Of a stretch of DNA of 39,212 nucleotides, positions 1 through 7,287 are shown piece after piece. Position 1 is the stretch's first letter; every line of letters begins with the position of its first letter. Source of the stretch: Paenibacillus alba (GTDB lineage Bacteria > Bacillota > Bacilli > Paenibacillales > NBRC-103111); assembly GCF_013204855.1 (NCBI RefSeq), contig NZ_JABMKZ010000057.1:1-39212 (forward strand). The letters run 5' to 3'. The position numbers were made by a program, and so were the translations under genes. The notes under the pieces were generated by a model. The model made no database searches. It worked only from the letters and a program-made list of their open reading frames with translations, and had not been told where the DNA came from.

Positions 1-200
1 AATTCTCTCATGCGAGAAAACCAGTTATCCGGTCTTAGCTATCGTTTCCGATAGTTATCCCGATCTAATAGGCAGGTTACCTACGTGTTACTCACCCGTC
101 CGCCGCTAAGCATTTCCCGAAGGAAATACTCCGCTCGACTTGCATGTATTAGGCACGCCGCCAGCGTTCGTCCTGAGCCAGGATCAAACTCTCCATTGTA
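1..200 (-). rRNA. rrs: 16S ribosomal RNA, 5' end only (partial)
   Basis: Read on the minus strand, this stretch carries the universal 16S 5' region: the GAGAGTTTGATCCTGGCTCA primer site followed by GACGAACGCTGGCGGCGTGC and the CATGCAAGTCGAGCGGAG segment of variable region V1. Transcription runs leftwards out of the window, so only about the first 200 nucleotides are present. The mature 5' end is placed near 198-200 by analogy with Bacillus 16S; the exact processing site cannot be read from sequence. Confidence 0.98.
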
Positions 201-494
201 GCGAACGATTGCTCGTCCGTATATTTGAAAGCTGAAATGCTCAATTGACTTGCTAGCGAGATTTTACAATCTCTTTTTGAACGATTGCTCATTCGTGCTT
301 ACTCACTCGTTGTTCAGTTTTCAAAGATCAATTTCTTACGTTTTCTTCGCCATCCGTTTAGCGGCGACTTTTATAATATATCACATTCGAACCATTCAAT
401 GCAAGCTTTTTTTATTTTTCTTTTTTTCAAGCTTGGCTTACATCGTGTATTTCATTTGGTTTTAAATGCAAACCGTTTTTAGCGGCGAGAGTTA
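201..494 (-). other. rRNA operon leader with boxA-like antitermination sequence
   Basis: This is the transcribed leader between the rRNA promoters and 16S. On the minus strand 311-330 reads TGATCTTTGAAAACTGAACA, the leader motif seen ahead of Bacillus-type 16S genes and similar to the boxA antitermination signal. A 12-base sequence (GAGCAATCGTTC on the minus strand) occurs twice, at 203-214 and 279-290, possibly part of the precursor processing stem. Short open frames here look like chance and are not called. Confidence 0.7.
375..404 (-). promoter_or_regulatory. rRNA promoter P2 (proximal)
   Basis: On the minus strand TTGCAT (399-404) is followed after 18 bases by TATATT (375-380), inside the wider AT-rich string GATATATTATAAAA. 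Just downstream is GTCGCCGCTAAACGG, nearly the same sequence that follows the distal promoter. Tandem promoters are usual for Firmicute rRNA operons. The exact -35/-10 pairing is less certain than for P1. Confidence 0.6.
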
Positions 495-523
495 ATTTAT
501 CATAGAATCGCAATCAAAGTCAA
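495..523 (-). promoter_or_regulatory. rRNA promoter P1 (distal)
   Basis: On the minus strand TTGACT (518-523) and ATAAAT (495-500) are separated by exactly 17 bases, a good sigma-A promoter. It is followed by CTCGCCGCTAAAAACGG, a near copy of the sequence downstream of P2. It lies between the terminator of the upstream gene and the 16S leader. Confidence 0.75.
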
Positions 524-544
524 GCAATAAAATAAGAATAAAAA

Positions 545-570
545 AAGAATCAGAATAAGTCCTGATTCTT
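545..570 (-). terminator. Terminator of ygxA, upstream of the rRNA promoters
   Basis: A perfect 9-bp stem, AAGAATCAG (545-553) with CTGATTCTT (562-570), has an 8-base loop and is followed on the minus strand by a run of T (541-546). It ends ygxA transcription before the rRNA promoters. Confidence 0.85.
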
Positions 571-585
571 CGCGGGTTTATCCCC

Positions 586-1455
586 TTAAATACTTGTATA
601 TTTGAGCTCAATTTCGGAAATTTCCTCGTCCATGAGAATGGCTACTTCTTTGATTAAACCTTTTTTGACAAGTTTGTTCAATAATAAAGGAAGTTCAGCC
701 TTCACTTCTACTAATTGAACATGCTGCTGAAGTTCATCTGAGCTTAGAGGCCGCTCACTTTCTCTGAGGATTTGAATAAATGCCTCACAACAACGCTCCA
801 TTTTGGACATAACCGAAAATTCGCAAGCAAGCAAAACAAGCTGAACTCTTTGTTTCAGAGTCTCCTTACTCGTGGTCAATTCTTCATAGAGCTTATATAC
901 ACCAGGATTAATAGCACGAATCTGTCTCCAAACCGTGATTTCCGGGTGGTAGCCATCTTCAATAATGACGATACGCGCCCAATGATGCAGAGCTTCGAGA
1001 ATATTATTGTAAGCATCCAATAGATGCTCATCAAGTACATATTCCTTGCTTTGCAGATATTTGCGCAGAAAATGTGAGAATTCAACAAGCAGCTTATGCT
1101 CACGCTGATCACTTGGAAATTCCAGTATACGATGGCGCAGGCCTTCTAAATAAGTGTTCTGATCCAGAAGTATCTCCCCTTTTAGCAGCCAGTGAAGGAT
1201 ATTTCGATTGAGACCTTGCCGTACCCATAGCTCGAGTGATGAAGGATCTACCCATCTTTCTTGTATCCTCGAATCGTCTCTTATATAATTAGTCGTATGA
1301 TTGTTCAGGTTCAGGTCGTTCGTTACGATAAGAAATAGCGTATCAAAACCATCTGTCAATGAGGGAAGTTGCTTAGGATTATCAACCGCCATGACACTTA
1401 TGATCCGCTGGTCGTTTCGAAATTTAAGCAAAAACTGCCCTTTATCGATTCCCAT
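586..1455 (-). CDS. ygxA: Nucleotidyltransferase-like protein YgxA
   Basis: A 289-residue soluble protein matching in length and position the YgxA family (nucleotidyltransferase-like, no proven reaction). The N-terminal part (to ~100) would be the nucleotidyltransferase-like fold and includes the FDTLFLIV strand; the middle is helical. The last ~70 residues look like a winged-helix segment (ILRESERPLSSDELQQH, then LLNKLVKKGLIKEV). ATG at 1455 is preceded by AGGAGC at good spacing. In B. subtilis ygxA also sits directly upstream of an rRNA operon next to perR and ygzB, and the same order is seen here, so the family call rests on context as well as sequence. The biochemical role is unknown. Confidence 0.8.
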   Translation of the reverse strand: MGIDKGQFLLKFRNDQRIISVMAVDNPKQLPSLTDGFDTLFLIVTNDLNLNNHTTNYIRDDSRIQERWVDPSSLELWVRQGLNRNILHWLLKGEILLDQNTYLEGLRHRILEFPSDQREHKLLVEFSHFLRKYLQSKEYVLDEHLLDAYNNILEALHHWARIVIIEDGYHPEITVWRQIRAINPGVYKLYEELTTSKETLKQRVQLVLLACEFSVMSKMERCCEAFIQILRESERPLSSDELQQHVQLVEVKAELPLLLNKLVKKGLIKEVAILMDEEISEIELKYTSI

Positions 1456-1581
1456 GGGTATCCAAAGCTCCTGTCTCCAAAATGTTTATATCTTAGTTCT
1501 ACAATGGTGACGGAGTTTCCTGCTGATTTCTGTGACAAATCATACAAAACATGATGGCTAAATGATGGGGAGGAACAAGAA

Positions 1582-1989
1582 TTGCGTTTCAGATCAAGTA
1601 AAGTAAATGAATTTCGCTTATGGGGTCTTGCTCTGACTATGGGCGGAATGCTGCTTATGATTATAGGTTTGGCAGGTATCGTCTTTGATTGGGGGAAAGC
1701 CGGCCGCATCATCGCAGTGGTCTTCATGATCCTCGGAATGATCACGATGATGGTCAGCATGGGCATCTACTTCTGGGCTGGTATGCTGTCGACATCGGCA
1801 ATTGCTTTGGATTGTCCCGAATGCGGGAGAAGAACGAAAATGCTAGGCAAAACGGATCGCTGCATGTTCTGTAAAACCATTCTAACTGTCGACCCTCAGT
1901 TCGAGCCTACGGCAGAAAGCGAAACAGCCGCAGCCGCACAAGCTGCTCAGATCGAGCTTAATCGTGATCATGAGCACAAGCCTCATTAA
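1582..1989 (+). CDS. ygzB: YgzB-family membrane protein with zinc ribbon (DUF2614/UPF0295)
   Basis: A 135-residue protein with two hydrophobic membrane segments (about 13-35 and 43-68) and a C-terminal zinc ribbon: CPEC at 78-81 and CMFC at 94-97. The tail is charged, rich in Ala and Glu. The start is TTG at 1582, chosen because GGGGAGGA (1567-1574) lies directly upstream and no ATG fits better. The family is conserved in Bacillales next to perR and ygxA, and its function is unknown. It is the only gene of the left block on the plus strand, divergent from ygxA. Confidence 0.8.
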   Translation: MRFRSSKVNEFRLWGLALTMGGMLLMIIGLAGIVFDWGKAGRIIAVVFMILGMITMMVSMGIYFWAGMLSTSAIALDCPECGRRTKMLGKTDRCMFCKTILTVDPQFEPTAESETAAAAQAAQIELNRDHEHKPH

Positions 1990-2026
1990 ATCAGGAAATA
2001 GGCTATCCATTATCGGCTAAACCAAA

Positions 2027-2069
2027 AGGAGCTTTCCTCAAGTATTTTCTACTTGTAGGGAAGCTCCTT
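2027..2069. terminator. Bidirectional terminator between ygzB and the GH18 gene
   Basis: A long imperfect hairpin, AAGGAGCTTTCC paired with GGGAAGCTCCTT, sits between two convergent genes. There is no long T run, so efficiency is uncertain. Confidence 0.6.
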
Positions 2070-2076
2070 CGTCTAT

Positions 2077-3816
2077 TTATGGCTTCGCAGGCACTAATGC
2101 ATCCTGCATGGTTTTCCACATTGGGGCTTGCTCAAAGCCTCTACGCCATGAGGCGATGCCAGCCAAATCATATTTCTTAACCAGCTCGATCCTTGCCTTC
2201 ACCGAAGTTTCATCTTCCAGCCAGATGCGGATCAGCTTCTCTCCGTCTTTGTACTCCACATAATTCTGCCCTGTTTCCGGCAAGAAAGTCGGCGTGAGCT
2301 TCTTATCTTTGATTATGGCTTGCGCAGCTTCCATTGTTAAGGTTTTGGAGGTGGCTGTCGTTTTACCATTTTTGGTTTCTTCTGTCCATTGCCGCGTATA
2401 GAATGGTATTCCGAGGACAAGCTTAGATGGTGGCACCTTATCTGTGTTCAGCAATTGCGCAATGGACCGATCTGTCCATGGAAGCGATGAAACAGAACCA
2501 GACTTAGGGCTGGTAGCCCAGTACTCGTCATAAGCCATCAACATCATATAATCCACCACTTCAGCAAGCGCAGGTCTGTCATAGAACATGGACCACATCT
2601 CATTGGTTGATTTAGGGGTAACATCGATAGAAACAGATAACCCCTGTTCATGCATAAATGGCGTCATCTCACGGACAAATTGAACGAGATTGTCTTTATC
2701 TTTGATATAAACATTTTCAAAATCAATATTAATGCCTTGCAGCTTGTAGGTCTGGGCGAAGCCAAGCAATTGCTTGATGATTTTCATCCGACGGTCATAG
2801 GTCGAGAGCGCTTGGGACGTTCGGTCTGCTTCAAACCCGTTGCTGAACAGCGCCCAGACCTGATAATCGCGCGTTTGTGCCCATTTGACATAGGAAGCAT
2901 CGGCAAGATTCTTAATGCGCCCCTCTCCGTCTGCCAGAGAGAACCACGTTGGGCTAACCACTTGCAATCCGGGCATGTCCCCCAGCTTCGAAGTATCGGG
3001 GTTCTTGGTAATGACATGCTCCCAAGTCATATTTAGTTTGCCATTCAGAGGTTTCCAAGGGACATAAGAGGTTGGCTGCGGCTGAGTAGGAATCGTTTCT
3101 TCATGATCCAGCACGAGATCCGCCTTTTTCACATAACCAATCGGACCACTTTGCTGCTGAACCTTGTACCAATCCTCTTCCTCGCTTAAAATCATGACTT
3201 GCTCATTGCTTGCAAGGGCAGAAAGAATTGGTGCTTTAATCGACGCAAAGGTGCGCAATTGCGCTTCCTCTGTACCGTTATATTTTCCCCACTTGAGAAG
3301 ATCGCCTTTTTTAAATAAAAGAACAGCACCAGACTTCTCTGATTCCCTAATTTCAAAAGGGTACAGCTCACGTAGAGGCTCGATCGGCACATAAATATCG
3401 TTCCCTTTCTTTTCTACGGGAAAAGACAACGTGATAGGTTTCTCATTCATAAATGCGGATAGCTCGGTTGTCTTTAGGCGAAGCACTTTTTCTTTGGTGG
3501 TGATGATCACTGAATCACTGCTTTTTTCATATATAATGGTTGGGTCTATCCACTCCTGAATAAGCTCCAGCGGGAGTTTCAGCCCCTCCTTTTCACCAAT
3601 GGCGCTTGCTTTATAATAATTGCCTTGATAAAAAACCGGCTTGCTCAATTCATGGTATTCCGGGTCTACCTTCATCCGGTTAGGCGCCAGCTCTTCCCAT
3701 AAGAATGCTGCTGCCCCGGCCGCAACTATGCCAATAAAAAGGGAACTGATAAGAAGAATTTTTTTCGATGATCTTTTGGGTTTCGGTTGCTGCGGATCTG
3801 CGGGTGGTCGTTGCAA
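2077..3816 (-). CDS. Membrane-anchored GH18 protein with copper-amine-oxidase-N and SH3 domains
   Basis: 579 residues. A short basic N-terminus is followed by one membrane segment (about 20-40), so the rest is exported and anchored. Residues ~50-170 look like a copper-amine-oxidase-N-like domain and ~185-235 a bacterial SH3 domain (cell-wall binding). Residues ~255-575 form a GH18 barrel. The motif GINIDFEN keeps the catalytic pair D365 and E367 while earlier acidic positions are Q/N, as in the spore-lytic or wall-active YaaH/YdhD/YvbX group rather than classical chitinases. Likely substrate is peptidoglycan or another N-acetylglucosamine polymer (inference). Start is TTG at 3816 behind AAGGAAGTG. 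It lies just downstream of the perR terminator and may be reached by read-through. Confidence 0.8.
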   Translation of the reverse strand: MQRPPADPQQPKPKRSSKKILLISSLFIGIVAAGAAAFLWEELAPNRMKVDPEYHELSKPVFYQGNYYKASAIGEKEGLKLPLELIQEWIDPTIIYEKSSDSVIITTKEKVLRLKTTELSAFMNEKPITLSFPVEKKGNDIYVPIEPLRELYPFEIRESEKSGAVLLFKKGDLLKWGKYNGTEEAQLRTFASIKAPILSALASNEQVMILSEEEDWYKVQQQSGPIGYVKKADLVLDHEETIPTQPQPTSYVPWKPLNGKLNMTWEHVITKNPDTSKLGDMPGLQVVSPTWFSLADGEGRIKNLADASYVKWAQTRDYQVWALFSNGFEADRTSQALSTYDRRMKIIKQLLGFAQTYKLQGINIDFENVYIKDKDNLVQFVREMTPFMHEQGLSVSIDVTPKSTNEMWSMFYDRPALAEVVDYMMLMAYDEYWATSPKSGSVSSLPWTDRSIAQLLNTDKVPPSKLVLGIPFYTRQWTEETKNGKTTATSKTLTMEAAQAIIKDKKLTPTFLPETGQNYVEYKDGEKLIRIWLEDETSVKARIELVKKYDLAGIASWRRGFEQAPMWKTMQDALVPAKP

Positions 3817-3845
3817 AATTTCACTTCCTTTATGCGATATAAAAA

Positions 3846-3894
3846 GAAAAAAACGTGCTCTTACTTCTCACTAACAAGAAGTTCGATCACGTTT
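3846..3894 (-). terminator. Terminator after perR
   Basis: AAACGTG pairs with CACGTTT, enclosing an inner AACTTCT/AGAAGT stem, and is followed on the minus strand by a T-rich run. It lies between the perR stop and the GH18 start. Confidence 0.75.
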
Positions 3895-3937
3895 CATTAT
3901 ACATCATAGGAACAGCGAATGAGGAATTCTGCGCAAG

Positions 3938-4372
3938 TTAATGCTTGGTAATCCCTATGCAGTCCGGGCAAACACCATATACCTCTAGCCGATAGCCACT
4001 CACTCGAAAGCCAGTTTGCCCAGCCGCGGTATTCTCAATATCATGAAGTGGCGGATATTCAAAGTCCGAAATCTTCCCGCAGCCTTCACAAACCGCATGA
4101 TAATGGTCCGTCATATCCGCATCAAAGCGACTGGAGCTGTCTCCATACGTCAGTTCTCGAACGAGTCCCGATTCTATAAATACTTTGAGATTATTATAAA
4201 CAGTCGCTACGCTCATGTTAGGAAATTTCGATTCTAGAGATTTGTAAATGTCATCTGCGGTCGGATGAGTCATGGAATCCAATAAGAAAGCAAGGATCGC
4301 ATGCCGCTGTGGCGTCATCCGAACACCGGTTGTCTTCAACTTCGCTAGTGCCTGTTCTAAATGTACAGCCAT
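3938..4372 (-). CDS. perR: Peroxide-responsive repressor PerR (Fur family)
   Basis: 144 residues, nearly collinear with B. subtilis PerR. The regulatory metal ligands are all present: H36, D84, H90, H92 and D103, i.e. B. subtilis H37/D85/H91/H93/D104 with a one-residue offset. The structural zinc site is C95-x-x-C98 with C135-x-x-C138. The DNA-binding helix region includes MTPQRHAIL and NMSVATVYNNL. A longer frame begins at GTG 4384, but that codon lies inside the ribosome binding site AGGTGGTG, so ATG 4372 is chosen; it also matches the family N-terminus. PerR senses H2O2 by iron-catalysed oxidation of the metal-binding histidines and represses peroxide-defence genes. Known targets such as katA or ahpCF are not in this window. 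Confidence 0.95.
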   Translation of the reverse strand: MAVHLEQALAKLKTTGVRMTPQRHAILAFLLDSMTHPTADDIYKSLESKFPNMSVATVYNNLKVFIESGLVRELTYGDSSSRFDADMTDHYHAVCEGCGKISDFEYPPLHDIENTAAGQTGFRVSGYRLEVYGVCPDCIGITKH

Positions 4373-4414
4373 GGTACTCACCACCTGATGTTAGTCATTA
4401 AAACCTTACACTAT

Positions 4415-4444
4415 ATTGTACGTGTGTTAATTGACTTTTGTCAA
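4415..4444 (-). promoter_or_regulatory. perR promoter with a palindrome over the -35
   Basis: Minus strand TTGACA (439-444 of this kilobase) and TACAAT (4415-4420) are 18 bases apart. The -35 is part of the inverted repeat TTGACAAAAGTCAA (4431-4444), a possible protein site. No canonical PerR box (TTATAAT-N-ATTATAA) was found. Confidence 0.65.
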
Positions 4445-4475
4445 TGATGGTTATGGCAATTACGTGCATGATGGT

Positions 4476-5057
4476 TTATTTATTTTTGCGGGAATCCAGC
4501 AAATACATCGCAATACCTGCAAGTACGAGGACGACCGATCCCAGATAGGAGCCCATTAAATTAAAAAGCCCTGTCACCCAAAGCGGTTTGTTGCTGAGCA
4601 GAAAGAAAACAGCTCCCGCGGCGATCAAGATGACGCCCATATTGGTCCCCTTGATCAGTTTCTGCAGCGGATCGCGGAATTCAATGTCCTGAACCCCAGA
4701 GAATTCACCTAGTTCCATACGCCGATTCACATGATCTGTCGCCTGGAGCGCATCGAACAGATTATAGAAGTAAATGACTGGGAGAAATAGGGCAAACAAA
4801 GTGACTGCAGCAACACTTGCGTTACTTTGACTAGCAAGCGAAGTGATGATGAAGATGTCTAGGATGAGCAGCATCATAATAAATAAGCCACGCTGCATGA
4901 GCCCTAAATAGAAATGTCCGGTTCCCGGAACGATGAACGACAGAATTCCTGCCATCCATTTGCGCTTTTTTGGAATTTGATAATAAGGGGCAAAATGCGA
5001 GTAGCTAGGTTCCCCCGTGTACGAGGGGATATGAGTGTGATCCTGTGGTACATTCAT
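4476..5057 (-). CDS. Multi-pass membrane protein, TM2-like, in the sigma-factor operon
   Basis: 193 residues. The N-terminal ~30 are polar, then KKRKWMAGILSFIVPGTGHF begins a TM2-like hairpin (short helix, glycine-rich turn, YLGLMQRG, second helix). Two more hydrophobic segments lie at ~137-155 and ~165-185, giving four or five membrane passes. ATG 5057 has GGAGGC upstream. It is the last gene of a unit with an anti-sigma-like protein and an ECF sigma factor, so it may modulate the anti-sigma factor or be a structural target of the regulon (inference). No enzyme motif is visible. Confidence 0.65.
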   Translation of the reverse strand: MNVPQDHTHIPSYTGEPSYSHFAPYYQIPKKRKWMAGILSFIVPGTGHFYLGLMQRGLFIMMLLILDIFIITSLASQSNASVAAVTLFALFLPVIYFYNLFDALQATDHVNRRMELGEFSGVQDIEFRDPLQKLIKGTNMGVILIAAGAVFFLLSNKPLWVTGLFNLMGSYLGSVVLVLAGIAMYLLDSRKNK

Positions 5058-5090
5058 AGAAAAGCCTCCGTTCTATTAGTGAATTATCAT

Positions 5091-5393
5091 TTATTGGGAC
5101 AAATGCTGGATAAAAGAAGTCAGCTGCAAAATCCCAGCATCTATATTCATGATTTTGTTAATAATACCGGATTGAATAAGAACAACGGTAGCTGCGATAG
5201 CGATGGAGCTGTTGAGCAAATAGGTTTGCCGGCGAATTTGCGTCTTAGATGCGAGAACTGCTTGTTCTTTCTCTTGAATCCCGCTCATGATACGGTCCGT
5301 CAGCTCAGAACTGGGTTCACTTATTGGCATATCGTCCAGCAGCTTATTTAGGTATTGCGTGAGCCGGATGTCCTCCTGCGCCTTTGGCGTCAT
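5091..5393 (-). CDS. Probable anti-sigma factor, single membrane segment
   Basis: 100 residues: a soluble N-terminal ~50 (helical, with SELTDRIMSGIQEKEQ), one membrane segment at ~58-78 and a short tail. There is no cysteine or HxxxCxxC motif, so it is not a zinc-type anti-sigma factor. ATG 5393 is preceded by GGAGGTGAATTCGC. The first ~50 bases overlap the end of the sigma gene, the usual arrangement of a sigma/anti-sigma pair with coupled translation. The assignment rests on position, size and topology rather than a recognised domain. Confidence 0.65.
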   Translation of the reverse strand: MTPKAQEDIRLTQYLNKLLDDMPISEPSSELTDRIMSGIQEKEQAVLASKTQIRRQTYLLNSSIAIAATVVLIQSGIINKIMNIDAGILQLTSFIQHLSQ

Positions 5394-5946
5394 GCGAATT
5401 CACCTCCAACCATTTCTCTTTGAGCATAGCTTTTCCACGGTATAATCTGGTTTCGAGCGTTTTGACCGGCAACCCGGTTGCCAAGGACATTTCTTGATAG
5501 GAAAGCTGCTTATAGTGGAACAAATACATAATCAACCGATACTTGTCCGGGAGCTCCGCCAAAAGTGCCTGCATGCGCTCCTGCTCATCCTTCCGCAAGG
5601 CCAATTCCTCTGGCTGCTCGCGGGCGTCAGTAAACCAGCCCTTCATTTTATCAAGCAGTGCTTCGTATGGCCGTCTCTTCTGAGAACGCCGATAATCTGT
5701 CACGAGATTCGTTGTCATTCGGTAGAGCCACGTTGTGAATTTCGCATCGCCGCGAAAATGAGCCAACGAACGAAACAGCTTAACGAACACATCTTGGGTT
5801 AAGTCTTCAGCAGTTTCCTTATGCCCGACCATACGGTAGATAATTGTATAGATATAGCTCTTATGACGCTCTACCAGTACACGATAGGCATCGGAATGAC
5901 CATGACGGATCCGATCGATCAGCTGCTCATCCGTCATATTGTCCAT
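5344..5946 (-). CDS. ECF-type RNA polymerase sigma factor
   Basis: 200 residues. Region 2 (about 6-75) shows LTQDVFVKLFRSLAHF and FTTWLYRMTTNLVTDYRRSQ, the core-binding and -10-recognition helices. Region 4 (about 130-180) shows LPDKYRLIMYLFHYKQLSYQ followed by the helix-turn-helix TGLPVKTLETRLYRGKAML. A longer frame starts at 6009, but ATG 5946 has AGGGGGAG at ideal spacing and matches the family N-terminus (MTDEQLIDRI). It resembles the SigW/SigX/SigV type of cell-envelope stress factor, but the subgroup cannot be fixed by eye. It leads the unit sigma, anti-sigma, membrane protein; no self-recognised promoter was identified upstream. Confidence 0.9.
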   Translation of the reverse strand: MDNMTDEQLIDRIRHGHSDAYRVLVERHKSYIYTIIYRMVGHKETAEDLTQDVFVKLFRSLAHFRGDAKFTTWLYRMTTNLVTDYRRSQKRRPYEALLDKMKGWFTDAREQPEELALRKDEQERMQALLAELPDKYRLIMYLFHYKQLSYQEMSLATGLPVKTLETRLYRGKAMLKEKWLEVNSHDAKGAGGHPAHAIPK

Positions 5947-6005
5947 GCCTGACTCCCCCTTTCTGTTCGTCCACAATCTTAGACGCTCCCTATGTGCGCA
6001 CCCCT

Positions 6006-6713
6006 TCAATTTTTGCTTTTTTCAATGGTAACGCCGGTGACTCCCTGAATTTGATTGATTCCTTCAAGGACAACGGCGATAATCGGAGGCTTCGGAATGG
6101 TCACGTGAAATGTGATTTGCACTTGATTCGGTTTATCTGGATCCTCGTGCTCTTCCAAGGTAATTTTGCGAATATCCACATTTTGCTTGCCAAGGAGAGT
6201 CGTAATTACACCAAGGGTCCCCGGCTGATCTGCTGCCTGTATTTTGAGAACCCGCACTTTTTTTCCATTAAAATACTTATGCTCTACTTTATTAAGAATC
6301 CATAAGGAAATAAGTACCATAAAACAAACTAAAATTGCCGGATAATAAAAGCCCGCTCCAACGGCGAGCCCAATCCCAGCCACAACCCACAGCGAAGCGG
6401 CCGTCGTTAGACCCGTTATGGACCTTCCATTAAACATAATCGTTCCAGCGCCCAGAAAGCCGATACCGCTGATCACTTGGGCTGCCAAACGCGAAGGGTC
6501 AAGACGTACATTGACTTCGTTCACAAAAGCGCTAAACCCATACATGGACAGCAGCATAACGAGCGAAGAGCCGACACACACCAAAATATGGGTGCGAAGC
6601 CCTGCCGCATGGCTGCTAACCTCCCTCTCAAACCCAATCAAACCGCCAAGAAAAAGCGCAAGAACTAACCGTATCGTAATGTGAACCTGATCAATGACCC
6701 ATGGATTACTCAT
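6006..6713 (-). CDS. MgtC/SapB family membrane protein with C-terminal ACT-like domain
   Basis: 235 residues. The N-terminal ~140 carry the MgtC signature: LVLALFLGGLIGFERE, the GLRTHILVCVGSSLVML segment, ISGIGFLGAGTI and ITGLTTAASLWVVAGIGLAV, spread over about five membrane segments. The last ~85 residues form a soluble ACT-like domain (VRVLKIQAADQPGTLGVITT). The family is linked to magnesium-limited growth and regulation of the F-type ATPase in other bacteria; here the role is inferred only. ATG 6713 follows GGGAGC. The next gene, the sigma factor, begins 60 bases after its stop on the same strand. Confidence 0.85.
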   Translation of the reverse strand: MSNPWVIDQVHITIRLVLALFLGGLIGFEREVSSHAAGLRTHILVCVGSSLVMLLSMYGFSAFVNEVNVRLDPSRLAAQVISGIGFLGAGTIMFNGRSITGLTTAASLWVVAGIGLAVGAGFYYPAILVCFMVLISLWILNKVEHKYFNGKKVRVLKIQAADQPGTLGVITTLLGKQNVDIRKITLEEHEDPDKPNQVQITFHVTIPKPPIIAVVLEGINQIQGVTGVTIEKSKN

Positions 6714-6736
6714 GATGGAATCGCTCCCTTAACGAA

Positions 6737-7219
6737 CTAAGAATGGCTTGCCGGACGCTCAAAGGTACTCAAACATACACCAGGGGGTACCGTAAATACC
6801 CGCTTCAACGTGAAACCAAAGCTTTGGTATAACTGAATGGCGGGCAAATTGGCTGTGCCGGTAGACACAAGGAAGAGTAGAGCCCCCTCTTTCTCCTGAT
6901 CCATTAGTATATGTTGCAAAAGTGACCTAGCAATCCCACGGCGAAAAAAATTCGGATGCACCATCATCCGGCAAATCGTAATAACGGAGCCTTCGCGAGC
7001 GAAGGAAATAGCGCCAGCCAGCTTCGTTTCGTTCTCATCCTGAACAAAGTAACCATAAAATGTTTCCTCTGCCTTACGTATAGAATCAATGCCATCCTTC
7101 AGGGGAGGAATATCCTCAAAGCCAATCAACTCAGCTTCTACGCGGTAGGAGGCGATTTGCAAAGATAGTAGGAGCAGGATCTCCGCGTTCGTTTGTAAAG
7201 GTAGTCGTTGTATAGACAT
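6737..7219 (-). CDS. GNAT-family N-acetyltransferase
   Basis: 160 residues. The acetyl-CoA-binding motif A is visible as ICRMMVHPNFFRRGIARSLL (R-x-x-G-x-A), and the C-terminal part has TANLPAIQLYQSFGF, the typical Y-x-x-x-G-F motif B. A longer frame reaches 7291, but ATG 7219 has GGAGGGGGC just upstream while the extension runs into the gatB terminator. The substrate cannot be predicted. It is followed after 23 bases by the MgtC-type gene and probably shares its transcript. Confidence 0.85.
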   Translation of the reverse strand: MSIQRLPLQTNAEILLLLSLQIASYRVEAELIGFEDIPPLKDGIDSIRKAEETFYGYFVQDENETKLAGAISFAREGSVITICRMMVHPNFFRRGIARSLLQHILMDQEKEGALLFLVSTGTANLPAIQLYQSFGFTLKRVFTVPPGVCLSTFERPASHS

Positions 7220-7242
7220 CGTGTGCCCCCTCCATATAATTG

Positions 7243-7278
7243 AAAAAAAGTGGTGTCCTTGGGATCGGATCACCACTT
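7243..7278 (-). terminator. Terminator of the gatCAB operon
   Basis: AAGTGGTG (271-278 of this kilobase, minus) pairs with CACCACTT and is followed by a run of seven T on the minus strand (7243-7249). Confidence 0.85.
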
Positions 7279-7287
7279 CATACTTTA

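Noticed and set aside
250..482. Small frames in the rRNA leader
   Set aside because: They lie antisense to the rRNA promoters and leader, with no ribosome binding site.
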